NCBI RefSeq assembly: GCF_004364165.1
Contig: NZ_SOAY01000012.1
Coordinates: forward strand, 186,001 to 250,000
DNA from: Maribacter spongiicola
Lineage (GTDB): Bacteria; Bacteroidota; Bacteroidia; Flavobacteriales; Flavobacteriaceae
Direction of reading: 5' to 3'
DNA: 64,000 bases
Shown here: piece by piece, positions 26,848 to 36,234 of the stretch
Numbering within the stretch: the stretch's first letter is position 1
Layout: every line of letters starts with the position of its first letter
Position numbers and translations under genes: made by a program
The notes under the pieces: model-generated
The model's database searches: none
The model's input: the letters and a program-made list of their open reading frames with translations, nothing else
What the model was told of the DNA's origin: nothing

Positions 26848-29352
26848 TTACTTTTTTGACTTAGGTTTAGCTTTTGCCTTTTTCTTTACAGTTTTTTTCT
26901 TCGGAGTCTTTGCCTCTATCAACTTCTGAGCTTCTTCTAAAGTCATTTTAGTAACATCGACAGTTTTTGCCAATTCTACCTTTATTTTACCTTTTAAGAC
27001 ATTATGACGACCCCATCTCGCTTTCTCTACACGAATACCTTCTTCTTCCCAATTATGAATAACCTTATCTATCTCTTTTTGCTTTTTGACTTCGATAAGT
27101 TCTATAATGTCGTCATTTGATAAATTATCAAAATCATACTTTTTATTCACATTTATAAACATACCGTTCCACTTAATGAACGGCCCAAATCTACCGGTAC
27201 CTTTAGTAACCTCCATATCTTCATACATGGCAATTGGTGCATCGGCTTTCTGTTTCGCCACAATAAGTTCAATTGCTCTATCCATTTCAATCTCAAAAGC
27301 ACTTTCGCCTTTATCCATAGAAATAAACTTCTCTCCGAATTTTACATACGGTCCAAATCGACCTACGTTAGCCAATACTTCTTCACCTTCATAAACTCCT
27401 AATTTTCTAGGAAGTTTAAAAAGATCCATTGCCTCTTCGTAAGAAATGGTATTAAGTGATTGTTCTGGCAATAAACTTGCGAATGTTGGCTTCTCTTCAT
27501 CATCAACAGTTCCTATTTGTACCATTGGCCCAAATCTACCTAAACGTACGGAAACTTGTTTTCCGCTTTTAGGATCCTTACCTAATATTCTTTCACCGCT
27601 TGCACGATCTGCATTTTCTTCTACATCTACTACGTTTGGATGAAAATCTTTATAGAAATCCTTCATCATTTTCTTCCAGTCTTCATCACCAGAAGCTATC
27701 TCATCAAAATCTTCTTCTACTTGCGCAGTAAAATTGTAATCTAATATATTGGCGAAATTACTCACCAAGAAATCGGTAACGATCATACCAATATCCGTAG
27801 GTACCATTTTACCTTTATCTGAACCAACATTTTCAGTAAGATTCTTTACTTCTATTTTATCTGATACCAATATCAATTGTTGATACTTACGTTCTTTACC
27901 TTCAATTGTACCTTTTTCAACATAACCTCTATTAAGAATTGTAGATATTGTTGGTGCATAAGTAGATGGTCTACCGATACCCAATTCTTCTAATTTCTTA
28001 ACCAAAGATGCTTCTGTAAATCTATATGGTGCTCTTGTAAAACGTTCTGTTGCTGAAATAAAGTTGTTCAACAAACGCTCCCCTTTTTTCATTGCCGGTA
28101 GTATACCTTCTTGTTCTTCGGCAACATCTTCATCATCTACACCTTCCATGTATACTTTTAAGAAACCATCGAACTTTATAACCTCACCGTTTGCAGTAAA
28201 TTCTTCTGAATGCTTGCTTGCCTTAATTTTAACATTGGTACGTTCTAATTGTGCATCGCTCATTTGAGATGCAACTGTACGTTTCCAAATTAGGTCGTAT
28301 AATTTAGATTGATCACGCTCCAATGACGGAGATTGATTACCCATATCTGTAGGTCTAATAGCTTCGTGTGCTTCTTGAGCTCCTTTAGACTTTCCTTTAA
28401 AATTTCTTGTTTCGCTATATTCTTTACCGTAATTCTTTTCAATAGCTTCTTTTGCAGATGTCAACGCTTCGTTAGAAAGGTTAACACTATCTGTTCTCAT
28501 GTAAGTAATTAAACCCGCTTCATATAAACGTTGGGCTACTTGCATGGTTCTACCCACAGAAAAATATAATTTTCTTGATGCCTCTTGCTGTAATGTAGAA
28601 GTTGTAAATGGCGCAGATGGCGACTTCTTAGCTGGTTTCTTATCTAATTTACTTACCGAAAAATCTGCAGCTTTATTCTTCTCTAAAAATGCATTTGCTT
28701 CTTCTTCTGTTGAGAAGGTTTTATTCAACTTAGCCGAAAAAATGCTTCCTTCTTCTGTTTGAAATTCCGCTGCAATTTTAAATGACGCTTGTGGCTCAAA
28801 GCCTTCTATATCTCTTTCTCGCTCAACAATTAACCTTACGGCTACAGATTGAACACGACCGGCAGAGAGTCCCGGTTTAATTTTTTTCCAAAGTACGGGC
28901 GATAATTGATACCCAACCAAACGGTCTAACACCCTTCTTGCTTGTTGTGCATTTACAAGGTTGTAATTGATTTCCCTCGGGTTTTCAATTGCTTTTTGAA
29001 TAGCTGCTTTTGTAACCGAGTTGAAAACGATACGTTTTGTCTTCTTCTTGTCTAAACCTAGCTCTTCGGCCAAGTGCCAAGAAATAGCCTCACCCTCTCG
29101 ATCCTCATCACTCGCAAGCCATATAGTTTCTGCTTTATCCGCTAGACTTTTAAGCTTTTTCACTAAAGCTTGCTTGTCTTTATCCACGATATATTTCGGT
29201 GTGAAATCGTTCTCGACATCTACTCCCAGCTCACTTGAAGGTAAATCGGCAATGTGACCAAAGCTCGATTCAACCTTAAAATCTTTTCCCAAAAACTTCT
29301 CTATAGTTTTTGCCTTTGCAGGAGACTCAACAATTACTAAATTTTTCGCCAT
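26848..29352 (-). CDS. topA: DNA topoisomerase I
   Basis: Type IA topoisomerase that relaxes negative supercoils. The 834-residue protein has an N-terminal Toprim domain (LVIVESPAKAKTI, ASDEDREGEAISWHLAE). The central gate domain holds the catalytic Tyr in LITYMRTDSVNLS. Three C-terminal TopoI repeats share the GRFGP pattern (GRFGPMVQIG, GRFGPYVKFG, GRFGPFIKWN), followed by a Lys-rich tail. The four-Cys zinc fingers of E. coli TopA are absent; their replacement by GRFGP repeats is the norm in this phylum. I use the second Met (29352, MAKNLVIVES) as start. A TACATTTG -7 box lies 18 nt upstream. Confidence 0.97.
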   Translation of the reverse strand: MAKNLVIVESPAKAKTIEKFLGKDFKVESSFGHIADLPSSELGVDVENDFTPKYIVDKDKQALVKKLKSLADKAETIWLASDEDREGEAISWHLAEELGLDKKKTKRIVFNSVTKAAIQKAIENPREINYNLVNAQQARRVLDRLVGYQLSPVLWKKIKPGLSAGRVQSVAVRLIVERERDIEGFEPQASFKIAAEFQTEEGSIFSAKLNKTFSTEEEANAFLEKNKAADFSVSKLDKKPAKKSPSAPFTTSTLQQEASRKLYFSVGRTMQVAQRLYEAGLITYMRTDSVNLSNEALTSAKEAIEKNYGKEYSETRNFKGKSKGAQEAHEAIRPTDMGNQSPSLERDQSKLYDLIWKRTVASQMSDAQLERTNVKIKASKHSEEFTANGEVIKFDGFLKVYMEGVDDEDVAEEQEGILPAMKKGERLLNNFISATERFTRAPYRFTEASLVKKLEELGIGRPSTYAPTISTILNRGYVEKGTIEGKERKYQQLILVSDKIEVKNLTENVGSDKGKMVPTDIGMIVTDFLVSNFANILDYNFTAQVEEDFDEIASGDEDWKKMMKDFYKDFHPNVVDVEENADRASGERILGKDPKSGKQVSVRLGRFGPMVQIGTVDDEEKPTFASLLPEQSLNTISYEEAMDLFKLPRKLGVYEGEEVLANVGRFGPYVKFGEKFISMDKGESAFEIEMDRAIELIVAKQKADAPIAMYEDMEVTKGTGRFGPFIKWNGMFINVNKKYDFDNLSNDDIIELIEVKKQKEIDKVIHNWEEEGIRVEKARWGRHNVLKGKIKVELAKTVDVTKMTLEEAQKLIEAKTPKKKTVKKKAKAKPKSKK

Positions 29353-29370
29353 CAACCTTGTTTATACTTA

Positions 29371-29378
29371 CAAATGTA
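29371..29378 (-). promoter_or_regulatory. -7 element of topA
   Basis: Minus-strand TACATTTG matches TAnnTTTG exactly. The predicted leader is only ~12 nt. No clear -33 TTG is seen. Confidence 0.55.
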
Positions 29379-29515
29379 TACTAAAAATTAAACTTTGAAA
29401 TTTCAGGAATTTATTTTTTCCCATATTTCAATAGAGTTCAACCAATAAATTCAAGTAATTCATGATTATTATATCCTGTATCTAACAAGCCACAAACCAA
29501 TTAGGGCACTGAAAT

Positions 29516-29550
29516 AAAAAAAGGGAAGCTGAACTAGCTTCCCTTTTTTT
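29516..29550 (-). terminator. Terminator of the LVIVD lipoprotein gene
   Basis: A perfect 15-bp stem (29516-29530 with 29536-29550), 5-nt loop and A/T tracts on both sides lies 15 bp after the stop codon on the minus strand. Confidence 0.88.
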
Positions 29551-29565
29551 AACCTTTTATTATTC

Positions 29566-30831
29566 TTACAATTGAAAGGTACTTAGCAACCTAATATTAT
29601 CATCAACATATTCGTATTGATACAGTGTGCGATCACCAATCATTAATAATGATGATGCCAACGGTATTACATCATAAGCGATAATATCTTCGAAAGTATT
29701 GACCAATGTAATATTTGGCACAGCTGTTTTATCATATACCTTTAAGCCCGAATCTCCATCACATATAAATAAGGTATTATTTTTAATTCCTAATCCGTTT
29801 GGGCCATCCATCGGGTAAATCACTTTTAATTCAGGGTTTTCAAGATTGGAGATATCGATAACATACAATCCGCTTTCGGTATTTCCACAGAAACCTCCGC
29901 CTTTTAAAGTTACATATGCATAATCGCCATCGACAACCACAGGGTCACAAGCGGTACCATGTCTAAATTCAGATATAAATTCTGGTTTTTCAGGATTTTC
30001 TATTCCATAAATATACATGCCTTGGGCACCACCTATAAACAAAATATTTCCCTGACTGTAAATGGTTTCAATATCCCACGCAACTTGCACATCATCTAAT
30101 ACCTTTATTTCTTCTATATCTGTAATGTCAAAAATATTGATGTTACTATAATCTACAACATACAAATAATCGTCTATTATTTTAAAACGCGCCAAAGATC
30201 CGCCTTGACCGGTACTTGGCTGCGGACTATCATTGAAACTTTCAAGAGAATCTACAACACAACCATCACAGTTATACCTGGACTCATACTCCTCTACCGA
30301 CCTCCTTTCGATGTTTACCTCCCAGCCTACAACTATATCTCTACTATAATCGATATCGCCATATTCATAAAAATCTGCTTGAGGGTATTCTAAATTCGAA
30401 AGCCACACATCATTGTTATATATGGCATTTACGATCCTACTTTTAATGGTAATATTTGTTATATCTGATATGTCAAAAATCACTAAATCACCATAACTAT
30501 CGGCATATATCTTATCATCTTTAATAGAAATATCATTATTACCTTCTAGCTTAATAAATGCAATACTTTCTGGCGCTGACGGATTTTTATTATCTATGAC
30601 ATGAAAACCTAAGTTAACATCATTTACAAAAATATAGTCTTGGTAAGCATAAATTTTACCTGACGAAACAATTGGGATAGGATCAACTACATCGACAGCT
30701 TCTGCCTTAAACGATATTGCATCTTGTACGATTGGTCTAGCCACTAAGTAATCTTCATACGGACCATCATCATTGCACGAAACAAATGCAAATAAGGCAA
30801 TAGCACAAAAAAGAAAAACAAAATTCTTCAT
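29566..30831 (-). CDS. LVIVD-repeat beta-propeller lipoprotein
   Basis: A 421-residue envelope lipoprotein with lipobox Cys19 (FAFVSCNDDG). The body consists of repeats of the LVIVD type, each with a Y-V-D/L-V-I-F/Y-D-I-S-D/N pattern (e.g. GDLVIFDISDITN, NINIFDITDIEE, SGLYVIDISNLENP). These form a beta-propeller. A Cys pair sits in a loop at ~CDGCVVDS. Propeller lipoproteins of this kind are common on Bacteroidota surfaces; the ligand is unknown. It is monocistronic, with a strong terminator downstream. Confidence 0.85.
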   Translation of the reverse strand: MKNFVFLFCAIALFAFVSCNDDGPYEDYLVARPIVQDAISFKAEAVDVVDPIPIVSSGKIYAYQDYIFVNDVNLGFHVIDNKNPSAPESIAFIKLEGNNDISIKDDKIYADSYGDLVIFDISDITNITIKSRIVNAIYNNDVWLSNLEYPQADFYEYGDIDYSRDIVVGWEVNIERRSVEEYESRYNCDGCVVDSLESFNDSPQPSTGQGGSLARFKIIDDYLYVVDYSNINIFDITDIEEIKVLDDVQVAWDIETIYSQGNILFIGGAQGMYIYGIENPEKPEFISEFRHGTACDPVVVDGDYAYVTLKGGGFCGNTESGLYVIDISNLENPELKVIYPMDGPNGLGIKNNTLFICDGDSGLKVYDKTAVPNITLVNTFEDIIAYDVIPLASSLLMIGDRTLYQYEYVDDNIRLLSTFQL

Positions 30832-30892
30832 GGTATATAATTTTACTGGTTGTAATTATAAGATGAAGAAACACATAATAGTTGCGTTATCA

Positions 30893-31633
30893 TTAGTTTG
30901 AAATCTCTTCCATCTCGTTAAAACCTACACCATCTTTATACATATAATAGGTAGGTACTTTACCAAGCATTGCCGTAAACAGCACCCCCACGCAACATAA
31001 TACAAGCCCTAGTTGCGCTACAAATGCCGATACGATTACTAGCCCAAATATGACCAACCAGTTTTTATTACCCAAGGTAAAACTAGCCTTCACCATGTCT
31101 AATGGAGAAAGATGACTCGAAAATGCCAAAAATGCCGGAATCAATGAAACTGGAACCATTACATAGAACATACCAATACCACAGGCAAGTGCCCCTAGAA
31201 TTGAGAGTCCGAATGTATATAAAGCAAGAATGAAGACCTTACCTAAACGCCCTTCTTTAAAGAAGTAGAAGTAATCATCGCTAGATTCTTTTCCTAAATC
31301 TTTTTCTCTACACATCTTTAAAAATGCTGCATTTAATGCCAAAGCGAAAGTGGCGATCCCAATCGCAAAAACAGGAAAAAGTATGGCCATTGCTATAGCG
31401 GCCATCGGTGGTAATTCGTTATGCTGTAGCGCCTCTGGATCAGTTAAACCTAAAGCGATCATAGGTATGTACAAAATAATATAAAATGGGAGTATTACAA
31501 CGAATGTTAAGAGCAAAATAATAAAGCCCTGCAACCAAACCTTCTTAAAAAGGTCTATAGACCTACTGAAAATGGTGCCAAATTCTAAATCTGGTTTCGA
31601 TTTAATGTGTTGCGTCAAGTTTTCTAAATTCAT
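30893..31633 (-). CDS. Multi-pass membrane protein of unknown function
   Basis: A 246-residue integral membrane protein with about five or six hydrophobic helices (first ~30-60; Gly/Ala/Val-rich later helices). It has a short cytosolic N-terminus (TQHIKSKPDLEFGTIFSRSIDLFKKVW) and a brief acidic C-terminus. The N-terminal 'f.rs..l.kk.w' entry into helix 1 and the overall layout resemble the DUF4013/BPSS1780-like membrane protein group, but I cannot assign a family with certainty. It is divergent from miaB and stands alone. No function proposed. Confidence 0.75.
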   Translation of the reverse strand: MNLENLTQHIKSKPDLEFGTIFSRSIDLFKKVWLQGFIILLLTFVVILPFYIILYIPMIALGLTDPEALQHNELPPMAAIAMAILFPVFAIGIATFALALNAAFLKMCREKDLGKESSDDYFYFFKEGRLGKVFILALYTFGLSILGALACGIGMFYVMVPVSLIPAFLAFSSHLSPLDMVKASFTLGNKNWLVIFGLVIVSAFVAQLGLVLCCVGVLFTAMLGKVPTYYMYKDGVGFNEMEEISN

Positions 31634-31716
31634 AAGTATTGGTGGTTATAATTGGTGATAAAACTAAATAATTTTCGTTTAGAAAGCTTAAACAAACCCT
31701 AAATAATCATGTCATC

Positions 31717-31748
31717 TTGTCATATTTTTGATTATAATAGTATCTTTG
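31717..31748 (+). promoter_or_regulatory. miaB promoter
   Basis: TTG at 31717-31719 and TATCTTTG at 31741-31748, 21 nt apart, form a near-ideal Bacteroidota promoter. Transcription would begin ~31755. This places the longer open frame's ATG (31709) upstream of the transcript and supports 31784 as the miaB start. Confidence 0.7.
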
Positions 31749-31783
31749 CCTTCCAAAATATTTTATTGCAACGTATTACAAAA

Positions 31784-33229
31784 ATGGAGAAAACCATAGA
31801 CGAAAATGTGCAGGGCACAACTTTGGTAGTTGAAGGAAAAGAAGTGAACAAGCGTAATCTTTACATTGAGAGTTACGGTTGCGCCATGAACTTTGCCGAC
31901 AGTGAAATTGTAGCATCTATATTAGCGACCGAAGGTTTTAACACCACCCAAACGTTAGAAGATGCCGATTTAGTACTTGTAAACACGTGTTCTATTCGAG
32001 ATAAAGCCGAACAGACCATACGCAAAAGATTGACCGAATATAATAAGGTAAAAAAAACGAGACCGCATTTAAAAGTCGGTGTTCTTGGCTGTATGGCTGA
32101 ACGCCTGAAAGATAAGCTTTTAGATGAGGAAAAAATAGTGGATATGGTCGTAGGGCCAGATGCCTATAAAGATCTACCCAACTTAATAAAAGAAGTAGAT
32201 TCTGGTAGAGACGCAGTTAATGTTATTCTTTCTAAGGATGAAACTTATGGCGATATTGCACCTGTTAGATTAAACACAAACGGAGTTACCGCTTTTGTTT
32301 CTATTACCAGAGGATGTGATAATATGTGTACATTTTGTGTTGTACCATTTACCAGAGGTCGTGAACGTAGCAGAGACCCACAATCTATTTTAGCAGAAGT
32401 AAAAGAGCTTTCTGAAAACGGATTCAAAGAAATTACCCTGCTAGGACAGAATGTAGATAGTTATTTATGGTATGGCGGCGGACTCAAGAAAAATTTTGTG
32501 AATGCTTCTGATATGCAAAAAGCTACAGCTACCAACTTTTCTAAATTATTAGAGATGGTTGCCTTAGCAAACCCAAAATTGCGTATTCGTTTTTCAACAT
32601 CTAACCCACAAGACATGACTTTGGACGTGATTAGAACCATGGCCAAACATAAAAATATTTGTAATCACGTTCATTTACCTGTACAAAGCGGTAGCAATCG
32701 TATTTTAAAGGAAATGAATCGCTTACATACTATCGAAGAGTATTTTGAACTAACAGATGAAATTAGAAAAATTCTACCTGGCTGCTCTATTTCTCAAGAT
32801 ATTATAACAGGTTTTCCTACGGAAACAGAAGAAGATCATGCCGCTACATTACGAGCTTTAGAACATGTAAAGTATGATTTTGGTTATATGTACAGCTATT
32901 CTGAAAGACCTGGCACCATGGCCGGTAGAAAAATGGAAGATGATGTGCCAGAAGCTACAAAGAAAAGACGCCTTTCTGAAATCATAGCTTTACAGAGAAG
33001 CCACTGCCTTTATAGAACTGAAAAACATGTAGGCAAAATTCAAGAGGTTTTAATTGAAGGTACCTCTAAGAAATCTGAGAACGAATGGATGGGCAGAAAC
33101 TCACAAAGTACCGTAGTAGTCTTCCCTAAAGAACATTACAAAGTAGGTGATTTTGTTAATGTACAAATGAACGATTGTACTTCTGCCACTTTAAAAGGTG
33201 TAGCGGTTGGCTATTCTGACAATAATTAA
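31784..33229 (+). CDS. miaB: tRNA-2-methylthio-N6-dimethylallyladenosine synthase MiaB
   Basis: Radical-SAM methylthiotransferase that converts i6A37 to ms2i6A37 in tRNAs reading UNN codons. The 481-residue protein has the N-terminal UPF0004 domain with three cluster-binding Cys (YGCAMNFADSE, VNTCSIRDKA, LGCMAERL). The radical-SAM CxxxCxxC is in GCDNMCTFCVVPFTRGRERSR. A C-terminal TRAM domain (~420-481) completes it. The motif order and length match the family. It starts a run of plus-strand genes reaching groEL; the next gene (sigma-54 activator) follows by 19 nt. Confidence 0.96.
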   Translation: MEKTIDENVQGTTLVVEGKEVNKRNLYIESYGCAMNFADSEIVASILATEGFNTTQTLEDADLVLVNTCSIRDKAEQTIRKRLTEYNKVKKTRPHLKVGVLGCMAERLKDKLLDEEKIVDMVVGPDAYKDLPNLIKEVDSGRDAVNVILSKDETYGDIAPVRLNTNGVTAFVSITRGCDNMCTFCVVPFTRGRERSRDPQSILAEVKELSENGFKEITLLGQNVDSYLWYGGGLKKNFVNASDMQKATATNFSKLLEMVALANPKLRIRFSTSNPQDMTLDVIRTMAKHKNICNHVHLPVQSGSNRILKEMNRLHTIEEYFELTDEIRKILPGCSISQDIITGFPTETEEDHAATLRALEHVKYDFGYMYSYSERPGTMAGRKMEDDVPEATKKRRLSEIIALQRSHCLYRTEKHVGKIQEVLIEGTSKKSENEWMGRNSQSTVVVFPKEHYKVGDFVNVQMNDCTSATLKGVAVGYSDNN

Positions 33230-33248
33230 TTTTTAGCAGCCATTTTAC

Positions 33249-34535
33249 ATGGAAAGTATACAAAGTATAAAACAACGTTTTGAAATTATTGGGCAAGATC
33301 CAAAACTTAACCGAGCTATTGAAAAAGCAATGCAAGTTGCGGCTACAGATATTTCAGTTTTAGTTACTGGTGAAAGTGGTGTTGGTAAAGAATCTATTCC
33401 CAAAATCATTCATTCGCTTTCTCATAGAAAACATGCCAAATATATCGCCGTAAACTGTGGTGCTATACCCGAAGGTACTATTGACAGTGAACTTTTCGGT
33501 CATGAAAAAGGTGCTTTTACAGGTGCTACGCAAACAAGAAGTGGTTATTTTGAAGTTGCCGATGGTGGTACCATATTTTTAGATGAGGTTGGTGAATTAC
33601 CGTTAACTACCCAAGTACGACTTTTACGTGTACTAGAAAATGGCGAGTTTTTAAAAGTTGGATCTTCACAAGTACAGAAAACAGATGTTCGTATTGTTGC
33701 TGCAACGAACGTTAATATGTTCGAGGCAATCAAAAAAGAGCGTTTTCGCGAAGACCTTTACTATCGATTAAGTACGGTAGAAATTAACATTCCGCCATTG
33801 CGTGAACGTCAAGATGATATTCATTTATTGTTCAGAAAATTTGCGTCAGATTTCAGTCAGAAATACAAAATGCCCACTATTAGATTAGATGATCATGCAG
33901 TATCGCTATTAATAAAATACAGATGGCCAGGTAATATTCGCCAATTAAGAAATATTGCTGAACAAATTTCTGTTCTGGAAGAAAACAGAGCGATTTCGGC
34001 TTCGACTTTACATGGATATTTACCGAATAATACTTCGAGTAACTTACCTGCTGTAGTCTCTAATTCAAAATCTGACAGCGATTTTAGCAACGAAAGAGAA
34101 ATACTCTACAAGGTTTTGTTCGATATGAAAGGTGACCTGAACGACCTTAAAAAACTAACGATGGAGTTATTGAAAAATAATGACTCTGAGAAGGTTCAAA
34201 AAGATAATGAAAACTTGATTCGTAAAATCTACGGTAATGAAGATGAAGAAGATGCCGATATCGACCATGATCCTCAAGAAGAGAAACCAAGGAGTCTTTT
34301 ACATTTACCCGAACCTAAAAAAGAGGAAACCTCTATAATTCAAGATTCATACGAAGATAAATATCATTTTGCCGAAGAAATTCAAGAAGAAGAAACCCTA
34401 TCTTTACAAGAGAAGGAAGTAGAATTGATCAAAAAATCTCTTGAACGAAATAGAGGAAAAAGAAAGGCTGCAGCTACAGAATTAGGTATTTCTGAGCGCA
34501 CACTTTATCGCAAAATAAAACAGTACGACCTTTAA
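33249..34535 (+). CDS. Sigma-54-dependent transcriptional activator lacking a sensor domain
   Basis: An enhancer-binding AAA+ activator of RNA polymerase-sigma54. The 428-residue protein goes straight into the AAA+ domain: Walker A GESGVGKE (41-48), the sigma54-contacting GAFTGA loop (88-93), Walker B GGTIFLDEVGE (107-116) and R-finger region LPPLRERQDD-type. An acidic linker (~255-385, many E/D) separates this from a C-terminal Fis-type HTH (~395-428, RKAAATELGISERTLYRKI). No receiver, GAF or PAS domain is present, so activity is probably set by partner proteins, as for PspF. It lies 19 nt after miaB and 5 nt before lptE, probably in one operon. Confidence 0.93.
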   Translation: MESIQSIKQRFEIIGQDPKLNRAIEKAMQVAATDISVLVTGESGVGKESIPKIIHSLSHRKHAKYIAVNCGAIPEGTIDSELFGHEKGAFTGATQTRSGYFEVADGGTIFLDEVGELPLTTQVRLLRVLENGEFLKVGSSQVQKTDVRIVAATNVNMFEAIKKERFREDLYYRLSTVEINIPPLRERQDDIHLLFRKFASDFSQKYKMPTIRLDDHAVSLLIKYRWPGNIRQLRNIAEQISVLEENRAISASTLHGYLPNNTSSNLPAVVSNSKSDSDFSNEREILYKVLFDMKGDLNDLKKLTMELLKNNDSEKVQKDNENLIRKIYGNEDEEDADIDHDPQEEKPRSLLHLPEPKKEETSIIQDSYEDKYHFAEEIQEEETLSLQEKEVELIKKSLERNRGKRKAAATELGISERTLYRKIKQYDL

Positions 34536-34540
34536 TTTAA

Positions 34541-35077
34541 ATGAATCCTATTTCAATGAGATACCTGAAAAAATCTTTTTTATTTACATTACCCATCATC
34601 TTACTTTTAAGTTGCGGTGTTTACAATTTTACCGGTGGTAATGTTGGCGAAGCCAAAACATTTCAAGTCACCTATTTTCAAAATTATGCTACTCAGAGTC
34701 CGGGTTCTACATTTGAACCTGGTGTAGATAGAGATTTTACTCTGGCGCTACAAGACCGAATTTTAAATCAGACTAGCCTGGATCTGATATCTAACGGTAA
34801 CCCAGATTTATTATACGAGGGCGAAATAACAGAATATAAAATTTCACCTATGTCTGCTACTGCTGCTCAAACAGCTGCTCAAAACAGACTTTCAATTCGA
34901 GTGAAAGTGCGTTTCTATAATCAACTAAAAGAAGACGCCGCTTTTGATCAAAGTTTTTCTTTCTTTTATGATTATCCGGCAGATACACAATTGGCGAGCA
35001 TTAAGAGTGAAGCCCATGAAATAATTTTCGAAAGGTTAACACAAGATATTTTCAACGCCTCATTGGCAGATTGGTAG
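34541..35077 (+). CDS. lptE: LPS-assembly lipoprotein LptE
   Basis: A 178-residue outer-membrane lipoprotein that, in this family, plugs the LptD barrel and helps insert lipopolysaccharide. It has an SPII signal with lipobox LLLSC (Cys25; an internal Met6 is a second possible start). The body has the Bacteroidota LptE pattern: FTGGNVGEAKTFQV near the N-terminus, DRDFTLALQDRILNQTSLDLI and YEGEITEYKISPMSATAAQTAAQNRLSI. It lies 5 nt after the sigma-54 activator and 5 nt before the acidic protein gene. The assignment rests on family pattern and size. Confidence 0.88.
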   Translation: MNPISMRYLKKSFLFTLPIILLLSCGVYNFTGGNVGEAKTFQVTYFQNYATQSPGSTFEPGVDRDFTLALQDRILNQTSLDLISNGNPDLLYEGEITEYKISPMSATAAQTAAQNRLSIRVKVRFYNQLKEDAAFDQSFSFFYDYPADTQLASIKSEAHEIIFERLTQDIFNASLADW

Positions 35078-35082
35078 CATAC

Positions 35083-36228
35083 ATGAACGTTAAGGACTTT
35101 ACATATTTTCTAGAACATCCTACCAAAGTGGTAGAACCCATTCATACAAAACACTTAGAAGATATTATTGCCGAATACCCTTATTTTCAAGCTGCACGAG
35201 CACTGCATTTAAAAGGTCTTAAAAACCTAAATAGCTACAAATACAACAAAGCCCTTAAAACAACGGCTGCATTTACAACCGATAGAGACGTACTTTTTGA
35301 TTTTATAACCTCAAAAGATTTTTTACAGTATGATGTAGATATTTCAACGAAAAAGGTTGCGGAAATAGAAAAAATCGAAGCTGTCGTGCCAATTCAACCT
35401 GAGGAAATAAAAGAAACGACACCTGTTGAAATTGAAAATACTTTACCTGAGATTGAGGCTTCTGAAGCTATAGAAGTACCAAAAGAAGAAATCTTAACGG
35501 AAGTCGAAGTCAACACCGCTGAAATTGAAACTTCAGAGGAAGAAGAGAATACTATTGCAACCAAAGAGGAAGTTGCAATTATGCCTTTAATAACTCCATC
35601 TGACGATAGACCATTACCACAAGATGAACATGATGCCGATCAAATACTTGATCCAGAATTATTTCAATCTAAAAACCCTACCAATACAGAAGAAGAAAAT
35701 GCTCTTGATATTGGCAAACCTTTAAGTTTCGATGCCAAAGAGAAATACTCTTTTTCTGAATGGTTAAGTTTAGCTTCTAAAAAACCACTAGAAGAGCCTG
35801 AAGAAGAAATTGCTGAGATTCAAGAAGAAGATACAATTATTCAGCAAGAACCAGAGGCAAGAGAAAGCAACATTAAAAAGACGGTACAAAAGGTAAAAGA
35901 GCTTAAAATTACACCAAAACCTATCGGAAAACCTAAGGTTAAAAGCGAGGCAATCAAAAAGAAATACGACCGTATAGACAAGTTTATAGCTTCTAACCCT
36001 AAAATTGTACCAACAGAACAGAGTGCAGTTATAGATATTTCAAAGTCATCTAGAATTGACCATAACGAGCTGATGACAGAAACTTTAGCAAGGGTTTATC
36101 TAGAGCAAAAAAAATATAAAAATGCAATTCAAGCTTACAAAATTTTAAGTTTGAAATATCCAGAAAAAAGTAGTTTCTTTGCAGACCGAATTAAGGCGGT
36201 AGAGAAATTACGAAAAGATAATAAATAA
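35083..36228 (+). CDS. Acidic cytosolic protein with short TPR-like C-terminus
   Basis: I do not recognise a named family. The 381-residue protein has a conserved-looking N-terminal domain (~1-95: NVKDFTYFLEHP, EYPYFQAARALHLKGLKN). A long, low-complexity, Glu-rich middle (~100-250) follows, then a basic segment (~265-320). The C-terminus is TPR-like (~335-380: ETLARVYLEQKKYKNAIQAYKILSLKYPEKSSFFADRI). The ATG at 35083 is preferred to the upstream TTG at 35071, which would overlap lptE. It lies between lptE and secG, 6 nt before the latter, in a tight operon. A scaffold or adaptor role is possible but unproven. Confidence 0.8.
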   Translation: MNVKDFTYFLEHPTKVVEPIHTKHLEDIIAEYPYFQAARALHLKGLKNLNSYKYNKALKTTAAFTTDRDVLFDFITSKDFLQYDVDISTKKVAEIEKIEAVVPIQPEEIKETTPVEIENTLPEIEASEAIEVPKEEILTEVEVNTAEIETSEEEENTIATKEEVAIMPLITPSDDRPLPQDEHDADQILDPELFQSKNPTNTEEENALDIGKPLSFDAKEKYSFSEWLSLASKKPLEEPEEEIAEIQEEDTIIQQEPEARESNIKKTVQKVKELKITPKPIGKPKVKSEAIKKKYDRIDKFIASNPKIVPTEQSAVIDISKSSRIDHNELMTETLARVYLEQKKYKNAIQAYKILSLKYPEKSSFFADRIKAVEKLRKDNK

Positions 36229-36234
36229 TTTAGA

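Noticed and set aside
31709-31783. Longer N-terminus for miaB (25 extra codons)
   Set aside because: The promoter -7 element TATCTTTG at 31741-31748 lies within this stretch, and family members start near MEKTIDE; the extra residues do not resemble MiaB.
35071-35082. TTG start for the acidic protein overlapping lptE
   Set aside because: An ATG four codons later fits better and leaves a normal 5-nt gap after lptE.
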